DNA of 64,000 bases from Planktothricoides raciborskii GIHE-MW2 (lineage in GTDB: Bacteria; Cyanobacteriota; Cyanobacteriia; Cyanobacteriales; Laspinemataceae). A model generated the notes under the pieces. The model was given only the letters and a program-made list of their open reading frames with translations. It ran no database searches and was not told where the DNA came from. Made by a program: the position numbers and the translations under genes. Position 1 is the first letter of the stretch, and the number at the start of each line of letters is the position of its first letter. The stretch covers positions 5,629,001 to 5,693,000 of the forward strand of contig NZ_CP159837.1 of the NCBI RefSeq assembly GCF_040564635.1, read 5' to 3'. Positions 1 through 8,020 of the stretch are shown here, in pieces.

Positions 1-925
1 CAAACCAATAAAGCGCAAGCAATGTGATTTTTTTGAATATTCGCTCGACGGCATTGACAAGATTCGATCCCGGTTAATTGTTTAATCTCTCGGTGGAATT
101 CCTCAATTTTCCATCGCCGTTTACATTCAGATATGACTTCATCTATTGAAGACTGATTTAAATCATTTGTAGCTACATATTCCGTTCTGTTGGCAGAAAC
201 AGTCACCCGAAATAGTTTGACTTTTTTATCCTTAGGAAATTTGTTGATTTTGATTATTTTTCCCTGTTTTTTTTCAATCTCAGACCAAATTAACTGTTCA
301 ATAGGCTGATATTTTTTTTGACCTCCTGTATCATCAACCAACCGGTTTTTTTTGAGCGGAACATAATAAATTTTCCCCAAATTATCAATCAAAGCCATTA
401 GCTTTTGGGCTGCATACCAGCTATAAGCACTTTCGCTACAGGAATCTTTTTTTTAAAGACGACATCATTCAGCATATCTGCTACATGATCCAGCTTGGTG
501 TGACCATCCCCATCTGGATCGTAAATTCGATAATCAATCACTGAATAGTATCCCGTTTCGGGATTTACATAAATACAGCTTATTAAACCAATTCCTCGAA
601 TCACTCGATGTTCATTGCCACTATATTGACGGCGGACAAGTTCAATTTTCGAGGAAAATCTCTTGTCGAGTACCGTATCATCAAAAACCAAACAAGCTTC
701 GGGATGGCGAGGAAGTTCTGAATGCACTTTTTCCCAAATCACTTCGGGTGTTAAGTTTTCTGAATTCAAGTAACGATTAATTGTATCATGGCTAAACTCT
801 TGAATATGTTCAGCGAAGTTGGTTAGAGTATAATTGATTTGGCTAGTCAGGAGATACTGGCAATAGTATAAATAATTGATGCTCATAGTTTTGGGCATGA
901 ATTCTGATGCTATTTTAACATTCAT
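1..925 (-). pseudogene. DDE transposase, IS4/IS701-like, frameshifted and partial
   Basis: The first half starts at the ATG at 923-925 (MNVKIASEF...) and contains the CLVFDDTVLDKR segment typical of the first catalytic aspartate in this transposase class. That frame stops at 398-400. The following sequence down to base 1 continues the same protein in another frame, reading WYAAQKLMALIDNLGK, then WKIEEFHREIKQLTGIESC, which matches the Y/W-x-E-x-FHR-x-IK region carrying the catalytic glutamate. The frame change falls around 410-425, so this copy is probably inactive unless the shift is programmed. A longer frame extends up to 1033, but those extra codons translate the element terminus and are unlikely to be protein. 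Confidence 0.8.
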
Positions 926-1009
926 TATTCTCCATTTCCAGATTTTTTTGGGGTTGGCGATCGCGCTTCTCCTTAGTACGCTACATATAGCGTCACTGCG
1001 TAAGTCCTG
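1..1009 (-). mobile_element. Insertion sequence, upstream end and transposase region (cut by the window edge)
   Basis: A transposase reading frame on the minus strand fills 1-925. Upstream of its start, the sequence TGCGTAAGTCCTG at 997-1009 reads CAGGACTTACGCA in the gene's direction and fits a terminal inverted repeat. The same terminus bounds the 88-bp MITE at 36324-36411, which supports calling it an element end. The other end lies outside the window, so length and target duplication cannot be given. Family assignment (IS4/IS701-like DDE) rests on the protein. Confidence 0.65.
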
Positions 1010-1058
1010 TTCATGTAGGAACCCAATGCCCAATCTACGTTATAAAGCTGATGCTAAA

Positions 1059-1553
1059 TTATCTTTTTTTCAGATATTTTTGAAAATATTCTCCGGCTTC
1101 TCTAACATCTGGATCTTCATGTTGTAACGCTCGTTGCGCTAACCTTTCAGTCAGGCAATGGTCAATCTTAATATACAGTTCTAATAACCGCCGATACTCT
1201 TCATGCGTCCCATCAGTCAACCACTCCTCTGCACTGTTTTCAATATTGGCTAATAACCAATTTTTCGGCAGAGAAAGAATCGCTTCTCGGCATAGTTCAA
1301 TATCGGCATGAGCAACAGTAGCTAAAGAGACTAAATCATTGAATAAACGCTGACGTTCTGATAAATTTAGGTAAAAAAATAATCGTAATGCCGTCCCTCT
1401 TTCTCTGGGATTTTGTAATCCTTGTTGAAGCATAGCTACTCGATCTGTACAACTGTTCAGAAATTCTTGACGACTCTGAATATAGCCTAATTCTCTGGTG
1501 ACAACGGATTGCCACAAGTCAATATTTTGAGCAGTTAATTGTTGACTTAGCAT
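1059..1553 (-). CDS. Hypothetical helical protein, 164 aa
   Basis: I do not recognise a named family. The 164-residue product is almost all predicted helix, with leucine-rich amphipathic stretches (RLFNDLVSLATVAHADIELCREAIL, shown only in part here) and a C-terminal segment, HEDPDVREAGEYFQKYLK, that resembles a HEAT-like repeat helix pair. No signal peptide or membrane segment is visible. It lies 31 bp downstream of the 141-aa gene on the same strand, so the two are probably co-transcribed. Its position next to an IS end and a toxin-antitoxin pair marks accessory DNA. An immunity or chaperone role for the upstream protein is possible but only a guess. Confidence 0.6.
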   Translation of the reverse strand: MLSQQLTAQNIDLWQSVVTRELGYIQSRQEFLNSCTDRVAMLQQGLQNPRERGTALRLFFYLNLSERQRLFNDLVSLATVAHADIELCREAILSLPKNWLLANIENSAEEWLTDGTHEEYRRLLELYIKIDHCLTERLAQRALQHEDPDVREAGEYFQKYLKKR

Positions 1554-1584
1554 AATTCTCCTTTTTTACTTTTTAGGTTTTAAG

Positions 1585-2010
1585 TTATTTTAGTTCTTTC
1601 TTCCCAACGTAAACCCACCCACTGTTTAGAAATTTATCCACAAATTCTGTGAATAGCATTTTTCGGTTAGGATAGATAGTATGATGAGTTGGTGAATGAG
1701 GACCGCCAACATCTCGGCCATCAGCGATTACGTCAAGACCTTCAGGCAACAGAGTATTTTTCTCTAGTCTATGATAGTGTCCGGTCAAAGGTGCAGAGTC
1801 AATATCTGCAAAAGTTGATGCACCTGTTGGGGGTTGGGTTGGTTGAACCTGATTATTTTCAACCGCAATATCTTTACCCTGACGTGGTGTACGAGGACTC
1901 TGTTTGTTGCCAAATGTGTATAGTGTTGTAGATAGTACAACTTGCTTAAGTCCATTAACAGACTCTTTAGGTTCTATGGGTTGACCATTGATATTATTAT
2001 CGATCGCCAC
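1585..2010 (-). CDS. Hypothetical protein, 141 aa, polar N-terminus and compact C-terminal domain
   Basis: Residues 1-70 are polar and look disordered (many Q, N, T, P). Residues 75-141 look folded and carry the cluster HYHRLEKNTLLPEGLDVIADG, then GGPHSPTHHTIYP and a closing aromatic stretch. The His-rich PTHHTIYP motif and the order of a variable N-terminus followed by a compact C-terminal domain are reminiscent of toxin-domain tails of polymorphic toxins, but I cannot assign a family. It is followed at 31 bp by the 164-aa helical protein on the same strand. The start ATG at 2010 is the first available. Confidence 0.55.
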   Translation of the reverse strand: MAIDNNINGQPIEPKESVNGLKQVVLSTTLYTFGNKQSPRTPRQGKDIAVENNQVQPTQPPTGASTFADIDSAPLTGHYHRLEKNTLLPEGLDVIADGRDVGGPHSPTHHTIYPNRKMLFTEFVDKFLNSGWVYVGKKELK

Positions 2011-2111
2011 TGATGTTTTCTCGCTTTGATTAACTGTTCAATTTTATATCAAGTTTATATCAAGAATCCCTCGTTCCTAGGCTCTGCCTGGGAACCAGGA
2101 GTAAATCTAGA

Positions 2112-2354
2112 TTAACTAAATAATTGATTTCGTAACTCTTCTCGATCTAAACCCAAGTGATTCGCTACATCTTTTAAAATGGCATTTAATGTACCAATTT
2201 TTAAAGGATTATGAGCCGGAATAGTAATGTGATGTTCTCCCTGTTGCTGTGTAGTTAATCGAATATGGCTCCCGGTTTGATGGCTAACCTCATAACCAAA
2301 TATTTTGAGAGATTTGACTAAATCTTGACCGGATAGATCCCTAGGTAATTTCAC
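2112..2354 (-). CDS. hicA: HicA-like toxin (mRNA interferase family)
   Basis: This 80-aa protein has the dsRBD-like HicA/YcfA layout: an N-terminal helix (GQDLVKSLKIFGYE), then a beta hairpin with the conserved G-SH-IRL motif (TGSHIRLT) containing the candidate catalytic histidine, then HHITIPAHNPLKIGTLNAILKDV. Family members cleave mRNA when not held by HicB. The start ATG overlaps the stop of the upstream partner by 4 bp, indicating translational coupling. Size and order (antitoxin first) fit a HicBA-like arrangement, which is common in cyanobacteria. It lies directly downstream of the vWA/MoxR/iSTAND cassette on the same strand. Confidence 0.88.
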   Translation of the reverse strand: MKLPRDLSGQDLVKSLKIFGYEVSHQTGSHIRLTTQQQGEHHITIPAHNPLKIGTLNAILKDVANHLGLDREELRNQLFS

Positions 2355-2560
2355 GATGCAATCACCTCCTCTTGGACAATATGCAGCCTAATTATTTTAG
2401 GCCGTAATGCTTCATCAGGAAAATGACAGCGAACGGCATCTTTAATTTCTGTCTTGAGAGTTTCCAAATCATCAGCTTGGGTAATAATCGATTCCCCTAG
2501 GGCTTTGGCAATATATCCAGATTCGAGATCAAGTTCTACCAAAAAAATAATTTCATTCAT
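2351..2560 (-). CDS. hicB: HicB-like antitoxin
   Basis: The product begins MNEIIFLVELDLESGYIAKALGE, a beta-strand/turn pattern typical of the partial RNase H fold of HicB-family antitoxins, and ends at the toxin start with a 4-bp overlap. The short C-terminus shows no obvious ribbon-helix-helix, as in many cyanobacterial HicB-like proteins. The start at 2560 was chosen because it opens the first strand of the domain. In-frame ATG at 2569 and TTG at 2578 are alternatives. A GGAGG lies 11 nt before the chosen ATG and only 2 nt before the one at 2569. A 13-bp direct duplication immediately upstream repeats this GGAGG. Confidence 0.82.
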   Translation of the reverse strand: MNEIIFLVELDLESGYIAKALGESIITQADDLETLKTEIKDAVRCHFPDEALRPKIIRLHIVQEEVIAS

Positions 2561-2570
2561 CGCTGACATA

Positions 2571-2597
2571 ACCTCCAATATTAACCTCCAATATATC
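2571..2597 (-). promoter_or_regulatory. Duplicated Shine-Dalgarno region upstream of hicB
   Basis: On the minus strand the 13-mer ATATTGGAGGTTA occurs twice in tandem just before the antitoxin start. Each copy contains GGAGG. A tandem duplication here could change antitoxin translation or act as an operator half-site pair. This is seen in sequence; its function is inferred. Confidence 0.45.
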
Positions 2598-2642
2598 GAT
2601 CGTCTTAATCCATGTTCCCAGGAAAAACCTAGTCACCAGTAA

Positions 2643-3863
2643 TTAACCAGTAATTACCAAATTACCCCGTAACACTTTAATGGCATTTTTTAAACCAATT
2701 TTATCGCATTCAAACATAGGCATAAACTGAGCAATTAATCCCGCACTTGTCCCAGCCCAACGGTCTTGGGGAACCGGGTTCAACCACGCCATATAGCGTA
2801 ACTTTTCTCGCAACTGCCGGATAAATTTTTCCGTAAATTCTAGTCTTTCTTCACTATAGCCTCCCCGGGCTGCCCCGGCATCACTAAAAATCAATACAGA
2901 GGAATATATCGGCGATAATCTATCCAACACTTTATCAATCGTTAAATAGTCTAATCGGGCGCGATCGCGATAGAGAAAATTCACCGGACAATTGTGGAAA
3001 TAATACACCTGCGATCGACCTAACCGTCCCCCCCGCATTGCCGTTTCCTTAATTCTATCTCCCAACCGATGAAATGCCACCATTGAACCATCAATATCCA
3101 ACAACAAAACCAATTCCACTCGATTAAATCGTCGGGGAACTAACACGGGATTCAAGAAAAATCCCTCTTGAGAAATCTGTTTTATCGTCGCTACCACATC
3201 CACTTCAACCTTTGGGCCTTCGCGGATTGTGCGGCGTAAATAACGCCAATTTTGTTTCATCTCCCGACCCGTCACCGGCAAATAATCCGCCAACAAAAGA
3301 TAACTGAACTCCCTTTGTTTGCTTTTGGCAACCTGTACCTCATCCTGAAATTTTAAAGGAATTTCTGGCGCCAAATCCGTATCCGTATTTACGACAAAAT
3401 CCTGAGTCAATCCTGTAACAGATTGCTCATCTTTTTTCAATGACGGACTGGGTGATGGACTCGGTGACGGACTCGGTGATGGACTCGGTGACGGACTAGA
3501 ATCGGTTATTGGTTGTAGTTCTGGCTTTGAAGTATCTGAAGTTAAATTATCCTCAGTTTTTTGCGGAACATTTGGGGGTAAAATTGGGGTTAATGCCACC
3601 GTTTCCTTAAGAATTGGTTCTCCCATTCCCTCGATAAAATAACTCTTAAAGTAAGCGTCAAAATAATAGTCAAAAATCTCGCTTTCTTTCTGGGACTTAA
3701 CCCATAAAGTTTTGCACAATCTCCCTAAAGCCTGTTTGTCAGCTAAACCAAAACCCGCCATCAAAGATTGTAGCAACATTTGATAGTCATCAATGCCCAA
3801 AACAAAGCCAACCTCCCGGAGGTGATCGAACAAATCTCGCAAAGGCAAATCATTAACTTGCAT
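2643..3863 (-). CDS. vWA-domain protein of a vWA-MoxR-VMAP conflict cassette (CoxE-like)
   Basis: This 406-aa protein has a helical N-terminal region (1-80), a low-complexity Ser-Pro linker (about 123-140), and a von Willebrand A domain from about residue 245. The MIDAS motif is DIDGSM at 256-261, a variant of DxSxS in which the middle Ser is Gly-shifted, followed by a later LIFSDAGAARGGY. Family members usually partner a MoxR AAA+ ATPase encoded next to them. Here the MoxR gene lies 121 bp upstream on the same strand, and the iSTAND protein upstream of that. The linker is encoded by a 12-bp tandem repeat (3441-3498) and may vary in length between strains. Confidence 0.88.
   Translation of the reverse strand: MQVNDLPLRDLFDHLREVGFVLGIDDYQMLLQSLMAGFGLADKQALGRLCKTLWVKSQKESEIFDYYFDAYFKSYFIEGMGEPILKETVALTPILPPNVPQKTEDNLTSDTSKPELQPITDSSPSPSPSPSPSPSPSPSPSLKKDEQSVTGLTQDFVVNTDTDLAPEIPLKFQDEVQVAKSKQREFSYLLLADYLPVTGREMKQNWRYLRRTIREGPKVEVDVVATIKQISQEGFFLNPVLVPRRFNRVELVLLLDIDGSMVAFHRLGDRIKETAMRGGRLGRSQVYYFHNCPVNFLYRDRARLDYLTIDKVLDRLSPIYSSVLIFSDAGAARGGYSEERLEFTEKFIRQLREKLRYMAWLNPVPQDRWAGTSAGLIAQFMPMFECDKIGLKNAIKVLRGNLVITG
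3441..3498. repeat. 12-bp tandem repeat encoding the Ser-Pro linker
   Basis: About five copies of a GGTGAYGGACTC unit encode alternating Ser-Pro in the vWA protein. Because the unit is a multiple of three, copy-number change would keep the reading frame. Confidence 0.85.
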
Positions 3864-3917
3864 CGGATTGTACCACTTTAAATAAATTATGCAACAGATC
3901 CCGTCTAGCCCTTCTAG

Positions 3918-3936
3918 CCCCCCTTTTTAAGGGGGG
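3918..3936. repeat. C6/G6 hairpin between the vWA and MoxR genes
   Basis: CCCCCCTTTTTAAGGGGGG forms a six-pair G-C stem in the 121-bp gap. The same motif family occurs at 40149-40166. It may attenuate transcription into the vWA gene, but no T-run follows on the minus strand. Confidence 0.5.
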
Positions 3937-3984
3937 TTGGGGGGATCTAATCAGGGAGGTTGGGCGATCGATAATCATTAATTT

Positions 3985-4944
3985 TCACCATCCCTCTGCC
4001 TCCTCAATTCGCTTTAAATAACGGCGATGGTCATCCCAACTTTTCAACAAAACTCCCAAATAAGGAAGCCGACCATTTAATTTACCCCTCACCTCATCTT
4101 GGGGATAGCGTCGCAGAATATCAACCCAATCAATTAACTCGCTGGTACTCACTTTTTTAGCCCCTTGACCTTTTTCTTCCTGCAAAATTTCCCGCAACTC
4201 GGAAAACTTATCTACCGCCGCTTCTATTAAGTCTATTACAGGATTGTCCTCAGAAATATTAAAATGTGCCAGAACAATCTCAATCAAACGTTCTCGCTGA
4301 GGAAACTCAATATAATGAAACAAGCAACGACGCAAAAAAGCATCCGGCAAATCCCGTTCCGCATTACTGGTAATAAAAATAATTGGCGGATGCTTGGCGA
4401 TGATTTCCTCCTTAGTTTCGGGAATGGTAAATCGCTTTTCGTCTAACTCCAACAGCAAATCATTGGGAAAATCAATATCCGCTTTATCAATTTCATCAAT
4501 TAATAAAACCGTTCGCTGTTCATTCATAAATGCCTGACCCATCGGCCCCCAATCTCGATAAGTTTTAGGGTCATCTAGACGCTGAATTTCTTCTGGGTCG
4601 GTGACGCGATTTAGGGCTAGTAATTGAGCATCCCGCAATCGGCCTAAATTATTATAAGTATAGAGTCCATCTTGGGCTTTGCTGGTGGATTTAATATTCC
4701 AGGAAAGATAGGGTAACTTTAACTCAAATGCTACCGCTTGCGCTAATTTAGTTTTGCCCGAACCGGGTTCACCTTGCAATAACAAAGGACGCTGGAGGGT
4801 AATAGCTAAATTAACCGCTTCCACCAGTTCAGGACTGGGTAAATAGGGATAAATAATCAGCCCTTTTTCATCCTCATGCCCTGGGGGGGGTTGGACTTTT
4901 CCGGTATAGTTTAGCGTTAGGGTTGGTTCTAATATTTCAGCCAT
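3985..4944 (-). CDS. MoxR-type AAA+ ATPase of the vWA-MoxR-VMAP cassette
   Basis: This 319-aa protein has an intact AAA+ core: Walker A GEPGSGKT at residues 58-65, Walker B LLIDEID at about 147-153, sensor-1 ITSN at 191-194 and an arginine finger region DAFLRRC just after it. MoxR ATPases act as chaperones that remodel client complexes together with a vWA protein. The start overlaps the end of the iSTAND gene by 16 bp, and a GGAGG lies 13 nt before the ATG inside that gene, so translation is probably coupled. All catalytic motifs look functional, in contrast to the degenerate nucleotide-binding site of the neighbouring protein. Confidence 0.92.
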   Translation of the reverse strand: MAEILEPTLTLNYTGKVQPPPGHEDEKGLIIYPYLPSPELVEAVNLAITLQRPLLLQGEPGSGKTKLAQAVAFELKLPYLSWNIKSTSKAQDGLYTYNNLGRLRDAQLLALNRVTDPEEIQRLDDPKTYRDWGPMGQAFMNEQRTVLLIDEIDKADIDFPNDLLLELDEKRFTIPETKEEIIAKHPPIIFITSNAERDLPDAFLRRCLFHYIEFPQRERLIEIVLAHFNISEDNPVIDLIEAAVDKFSELREILQEEKGQGAKKVSTSELIDWVDILRRYPQDEVRGKLNGRLPYLGVLLKSWDDHRRYLKRIEEAEGW

Positions 4945-6371
4945 TTTAATTCTTGTTCCTCCAATTCAATCTTATAATTTTTACATATTTTTTTCATAAT
5001 TTCTCGATGTTTTCCTTCGCTGCCTGCTAAAATTTTTTCTACAACCGTTGGTTGCGCGGGCAAATTTTCATCACAGAGAACTTGTTCTAGCCAACAAGAT
5101 AATTCCCTCCGGGTAATCGGTTCTATTTTCTTAAATTTAATCAGCGTTCGAGGATGCCATTCTGGGGTAATTTCTTGGGTACAGGGGATCTCCCAGTCAT
5201 TCGTACATCCGTCGAAGTCCAGCAAAAATAACAGTAACCCATAATTGTCACAGGTTGTCCCCTTTTTGTAGGCTAAATCCGCTATGGGTTGCCAGATTTT
5301 TTTTAGAAATTCTTCTAAATAAGTTTCCTCAAGACTATGGGTGTCGTTAAAAATTAAAATTACCGTTTGCGATCGCCATAACTCACAGATTTTTTGAGCA
5401 ATGTCTGGGATAGCCCTTGATGAAATGCCAATTGCCTTGCTAATCTCCCTAGCAATGCTATCTATTGAAAACCTTTGAGTCTTCTGAGAAAAGCTAATTT
5501 GTTTCTCCCAGTTATTAGGGCCGCCATTGGGAACCTGATCAATCAATCGAGTCATCAGCCATTGTGGGCAACACTCTGCCGACCCATGAATTAAACAAGC
5601 CCCAATTTGGTGTTTCTTGACAAATTCGTCAAACAGCGATTGTTGTTTAATATAGTCAAGTTTAAGTAAGGCTTTATATAACTTTAGGTCAGGGGGTTCG
5701 CTGGTATTTTCTGGTTTATTTTTCTCATCTGGTAGCGGAGGTGATTCCTCAATTAAACCAAATTCTTTATCCACTAAATCCTTAATCACTGCTAATTGTT
5801 GATTTTTATTAGCTGCCTCCTGATTATACTTAAGTTTTATAGAAAATCGCCAATAACCAGTCCGACCCTCGATATCTTTAGGTTTTCTTTTATCTGTAAA
5901 TATTCCTAAATCTGTCAAGCAACTAAAAATATCCTGAAAAGCTTGTGCGTGCTTATTCTTATCCCACTTTTGATAATTAACGGGAGTCTCATCTTGATTT
6001 TTCGGTAGCCTTAAAGCTTTCTCATCCTGCCAATACGCTTTCATTAAAATCCATAAATCCTTTTTGGTGGTGCCTAATTCACGCTTTTCTTTACGTCCGG
6101 TTCTTTTGCTGGTGACAACCCAAGTCTCACCGGATATGGACAACTGATTTGCGTCTTTTCCTACCCATTCAATTTTAAATGTATTCTCCAGCTTATCTTC
6201 TGCAATACTAATCTCCCCATAAGCCAGGGCAAGTATTGCCTCAACAAATTTTAAAACATTGCCCTTGGTAATTTCGTGATTGCCGTATTTTCGTGACATT
6301 CTGACATTTTCAGTAAAATTTGCAGTTGCTGGGGCTGGGTGAGTCAGCCCAAAGGCACTGGGTTGATTCAA
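4929..6371 (-). CDS. VMAP-like protein: N-terminal winged-helix-like region plus C-terminal inactive STAND (iSTAND)
   Basis: The 480-aa product has two parts. Residues 30-205 look like a wHTH-rich region (GNVLKFVEAILALAYGE; KKDLWILMKAYW; HAQAFQDIFSCLTDLGIF). Residues 230-480 resemble a STAND nucleotide-binding fold whose P-loop has decayed to LIHGSAECCPQWL (260-272), with no GKT/S, while the Walker-B-like strand ILIFNDTHSLEE (338-349) remains. This is the iSTAND pattern described for vWA-MoxR-associated proteins. It is the first gene of the minus-strand trio and overlaps the MoxR gene. ATG at 6299 (MSRKYG) is a plausible alternative start, because the first 24 residues look unstructured. No separate effector domain is visible, so the output may be protein-protein contact. 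Confidence 0.75.
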   Translation of the reverse strand: MNQPSAFGLTHPAPATANFTENVRMSRKYGNHEITKGNVLKFVEAILALAYGEISIAEDKLENTFKIEWVGKDANQLSISGETWVVTSKRTGRKEKRELGTTKKDLWILMKAYWQDEKALRLPKNQDETPVNYQKWDKNKHAQAFQDIFSCLTDLGIFTDKRKPKDIEGRTGYWRFSIKLKYNQEAANKNQQLAVIKDLVDKEFGLIEESPPLPDEKNKPENTSEPPDLKLYKALLKLDYIKQQSLFDEFVKKHQIGACLIHGSAECCPQWLMTRLIDQVPNGGPNNWEKQISFSQKTQRFSIDSIAREISKAIGISSRAIPDIAQKICELWRSQTVILIFNDTHSLEETYLEEFLKKIWQPIADLAYKKGTTCDNYGLLLFLLDFDGCTNDWEIPCTQEITPEWHPRTLIKFKKIEPITRRELSCWLEQVLCDENLPAQPTVVEKILAGSEGKHREIMKKICKNYKIELEEQELKWLKY

Positions 6372-6484
6372 GCCTCAAAGCTAATCCTACCATAAGGTTC
6401 GCGATTTGTTTGGGCAGTTTGGATTGGGCAAAGCCCAAAGAAACAATTCACCTAAAAGGCACAAATCAAAGCCAGAGGTGAATT

Positions 6485-6700
6485 ATGGACAGCCAACAAA
6501 GCAAATGGAAACAACGGCAAGCCCTGGAAAATTGCTATAGCAATTTTGTTGAACCTTACGTTAATCAATTTATTGAAGTGAATACACAGTCTTTACCGGA
6601 TGTTCCGGTGACATCATATTCTGGATTATGCTTTACATCAGGATGGCTACTGCTGACGCTTTTGTGTTGTGTGCGGATGATGCGTTGGCAAAGGAAATAA
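6485..6700 (+). CDS. Small membrane protein, 71 aa, unknown
   Basis: A 71-aa reading frame opens 6 nt after AGAGGTG, a good ribosome-binding site. Residues 1-40 are polar and helical, and residues 47-64 (GLCFTSGWLLLTLLCCVR) form one hydrophobic segment rich in Cys and Leu, followed by a basic tail. It is divergent from the iSTAND cassette, with 113 bp between the starts, so the two may share a control region. I recognise no family. The gene ends where the palindromic repeat array begins. Confidence 0.5.
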   Translation: MDSQQSKWKQRQALENCYSNFVEPYVNQFIEVNTQSLPDVPVTSYSGLCFTSGWLLLTLLCCVRMMRWQRK

Positions 6701-6720
6701 CCCCCACCAAGAACTAAAAA

Positions 6721-7047
6721 AGAAACCGGGTTTCTTTGGTGGATAATAAAGATAACTGTTGTTAGCAAATAAGAAACCCGGTTTCTGCCGAGATGAGAAA
6801 CCGGGTTTCTTTCGTGCATAATAAAAATAACTGTCGATCGCAAAGAAGAAACCCGGTTTCTGAGAATTGGGGTTGACTGTGGGGATGAGAAACCGGGTTT
6901 CTTTGGTGCATAATAAAGATAACTTTTGGGAGCTTTCCAAGAAACCCGGTTTCTGATAATTGGGGTTAACTGTGGGGATGAGAAACCGGGTTTCTTTGAT
7001 AAATAATAAAGATAACTGTTGATAGCTTTCCAAGAAACCCGGTTTCT
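6721..7047. repeat. Array of four inverted-repeat units bounded by AGAAACCGGGTTTCT
   Basis: Four units lie at 6721-6786, 6796-6861, 6888-6954 and 6981-7047. Each begins with AGAAACCGGGTTTCT and ends with its exact complement AGAAACCCGGTTTCT, enclosing about 36 bp that includes a conserved ATAATAAARATAACT. Every 15-mer is itself almost palindromic, so the DNA or RNA can fold as many small hairpins or as four larger ones. Linkers 2 and 3 are also similar (TTGGGGTTRACTGTGGGGATG). Related pairs occur at 20182-20248 and 28210-28276, with a divergent pair at 44926-44996. Confidence 0.93.
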
Positions 7048-7249
7048 GGTGCTCGGTTTAATACACAGAATCAGCACACGGCGAAAGCCTATGTCCCTAC
7101 TCTCCAATTGGTGAAACCGTCTATTGGACAGTCCATTAGACAATTCTGGCAAAATTTCGGTTAGCCATTGTTGAACCGTCAACCAGGGGTGAGGGGGGTT
7201 TCCCCAATCGAACCAGCCACGTGAAAATGCAAACCTCATTTCCTGAAAG

Positions 7250-8020
7250 TTAAGCTTTCCGTATTTCTACGGAATTGTTACATTTTTGCTGGTGCAAAAT
7301 TTGTAAATCCTGGTCAGAAAGACGCTGCCAATTCGCCCGCGCTAGGGCGGCGTAGTTCAGGTTCTCTGTAACTGCGGCTGGGAGGCGATCGCGCAACCCA
7401 TCGAGCCGTTCTTGCACATAATTAATTTGGACTTCCCACTGAGAGCGCAGTTGTTCAATCACCTGCATTCTGGCATCGTCCAAAGCCTGCAAATGAGCAT
7501 TAGCCGCAGCCCAATTCCCATCATTCACAGCCTGTCGAGTCTTTTGCAGCGCTTGGTTGGCAGTTTGAGCGTCCAAAAGTCCTTGATTTACCAAAGCCTG
7601 ATATTCAGACTCAATATTGGGGAGTCGCGATTTTAAATCTTGAATTTTGCGTTGAGCATCCCTGTCCTCTGGCTCTACCGTAGGACGGGATGGTGGTGAC
7701 TTAACCGTAACTTTAGACTTACTGGCATTAGCGCGAACACGCGATCGCAGGTCAGCAATGCGCTGCTGAACCGCTTGCTCCCGTTGACGGGCCGCTTCCT
7801 CTTGGCGTCGCACTCTTTCCTGGTAAGCATGAACAGCCTGAGAACCCAAATTGGCGATCGCGACTCCAGCCGCCAAAACCGCCCCAGTAGCCAGTATCAC
7901 TCTTGCTGCGGGGGCAACCGTTGCCAAAGCCGCACCGAAGATACTGGGTGCAGCAACACCAGTGCTGGCAGGGGCTGCGGCAGCGCCAGCCACGATCTCG
8001 TATGCTTTTATCCCACTCAT
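7250..8020 (-). CDS. Coiled-coil protein with N-terminal hydrophobic segment, 256 aa
   Basis: Residues 8-57 are Ala/Gly/Val rich and form one long or two short hydrophobic segments, after which QERVRRQEEAARQREQAVQQ begins a charged helical region. Residues 120-230 look like a coiled coil with heptad leucines. GAGG lies 8 nt before the ATG. No catalytic motif is visible, so a structural or membrane-tethered scaffold is the most that can be said. The last residues (QQKCNNSVEIRKA) differ in character from the helical body, and the frame downstream is disturbed by repeats, so a late frameshift is possible. Confidence 0.65.
   Translation of the reverse strand: MSGIKAYEIVAGAAAAPASTGVAAPSIFGAALATVAPAARVILATGAVLAAGVAIANLGSQAVHAYQERVRRQEEAARQREQAVQQRIADLRSRVRANASKSKVTVKSPPSRPTVEPEDRDAQRKIQDLKSRLPNIESEYQALVNQGLLDAQTANQALQKTRQAVNDGNWAAANAHLQALDDARMQVIEQLRSQWEVQINYVQERLDGLRDRLPAAVTENLNYAALARANWQRLSDQDLQILHQQKCNNSVEIRKA

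Noticed and set aside
6721..7047. CRISPR array
   Set aside because: The repeats alternate in orientation and the spacers are similar to one another, so this is an inverted-repeat array and not a CRISPR. No cas gene is nearby.
6565..7239. A 224-codon minus-strand frame through the palindrome array
   Set aside because: Most of it is translation of the repeats (RNRVSW and KKPGFSS units). The first 60 codons look somewhat protein-like but have no support beyond that.
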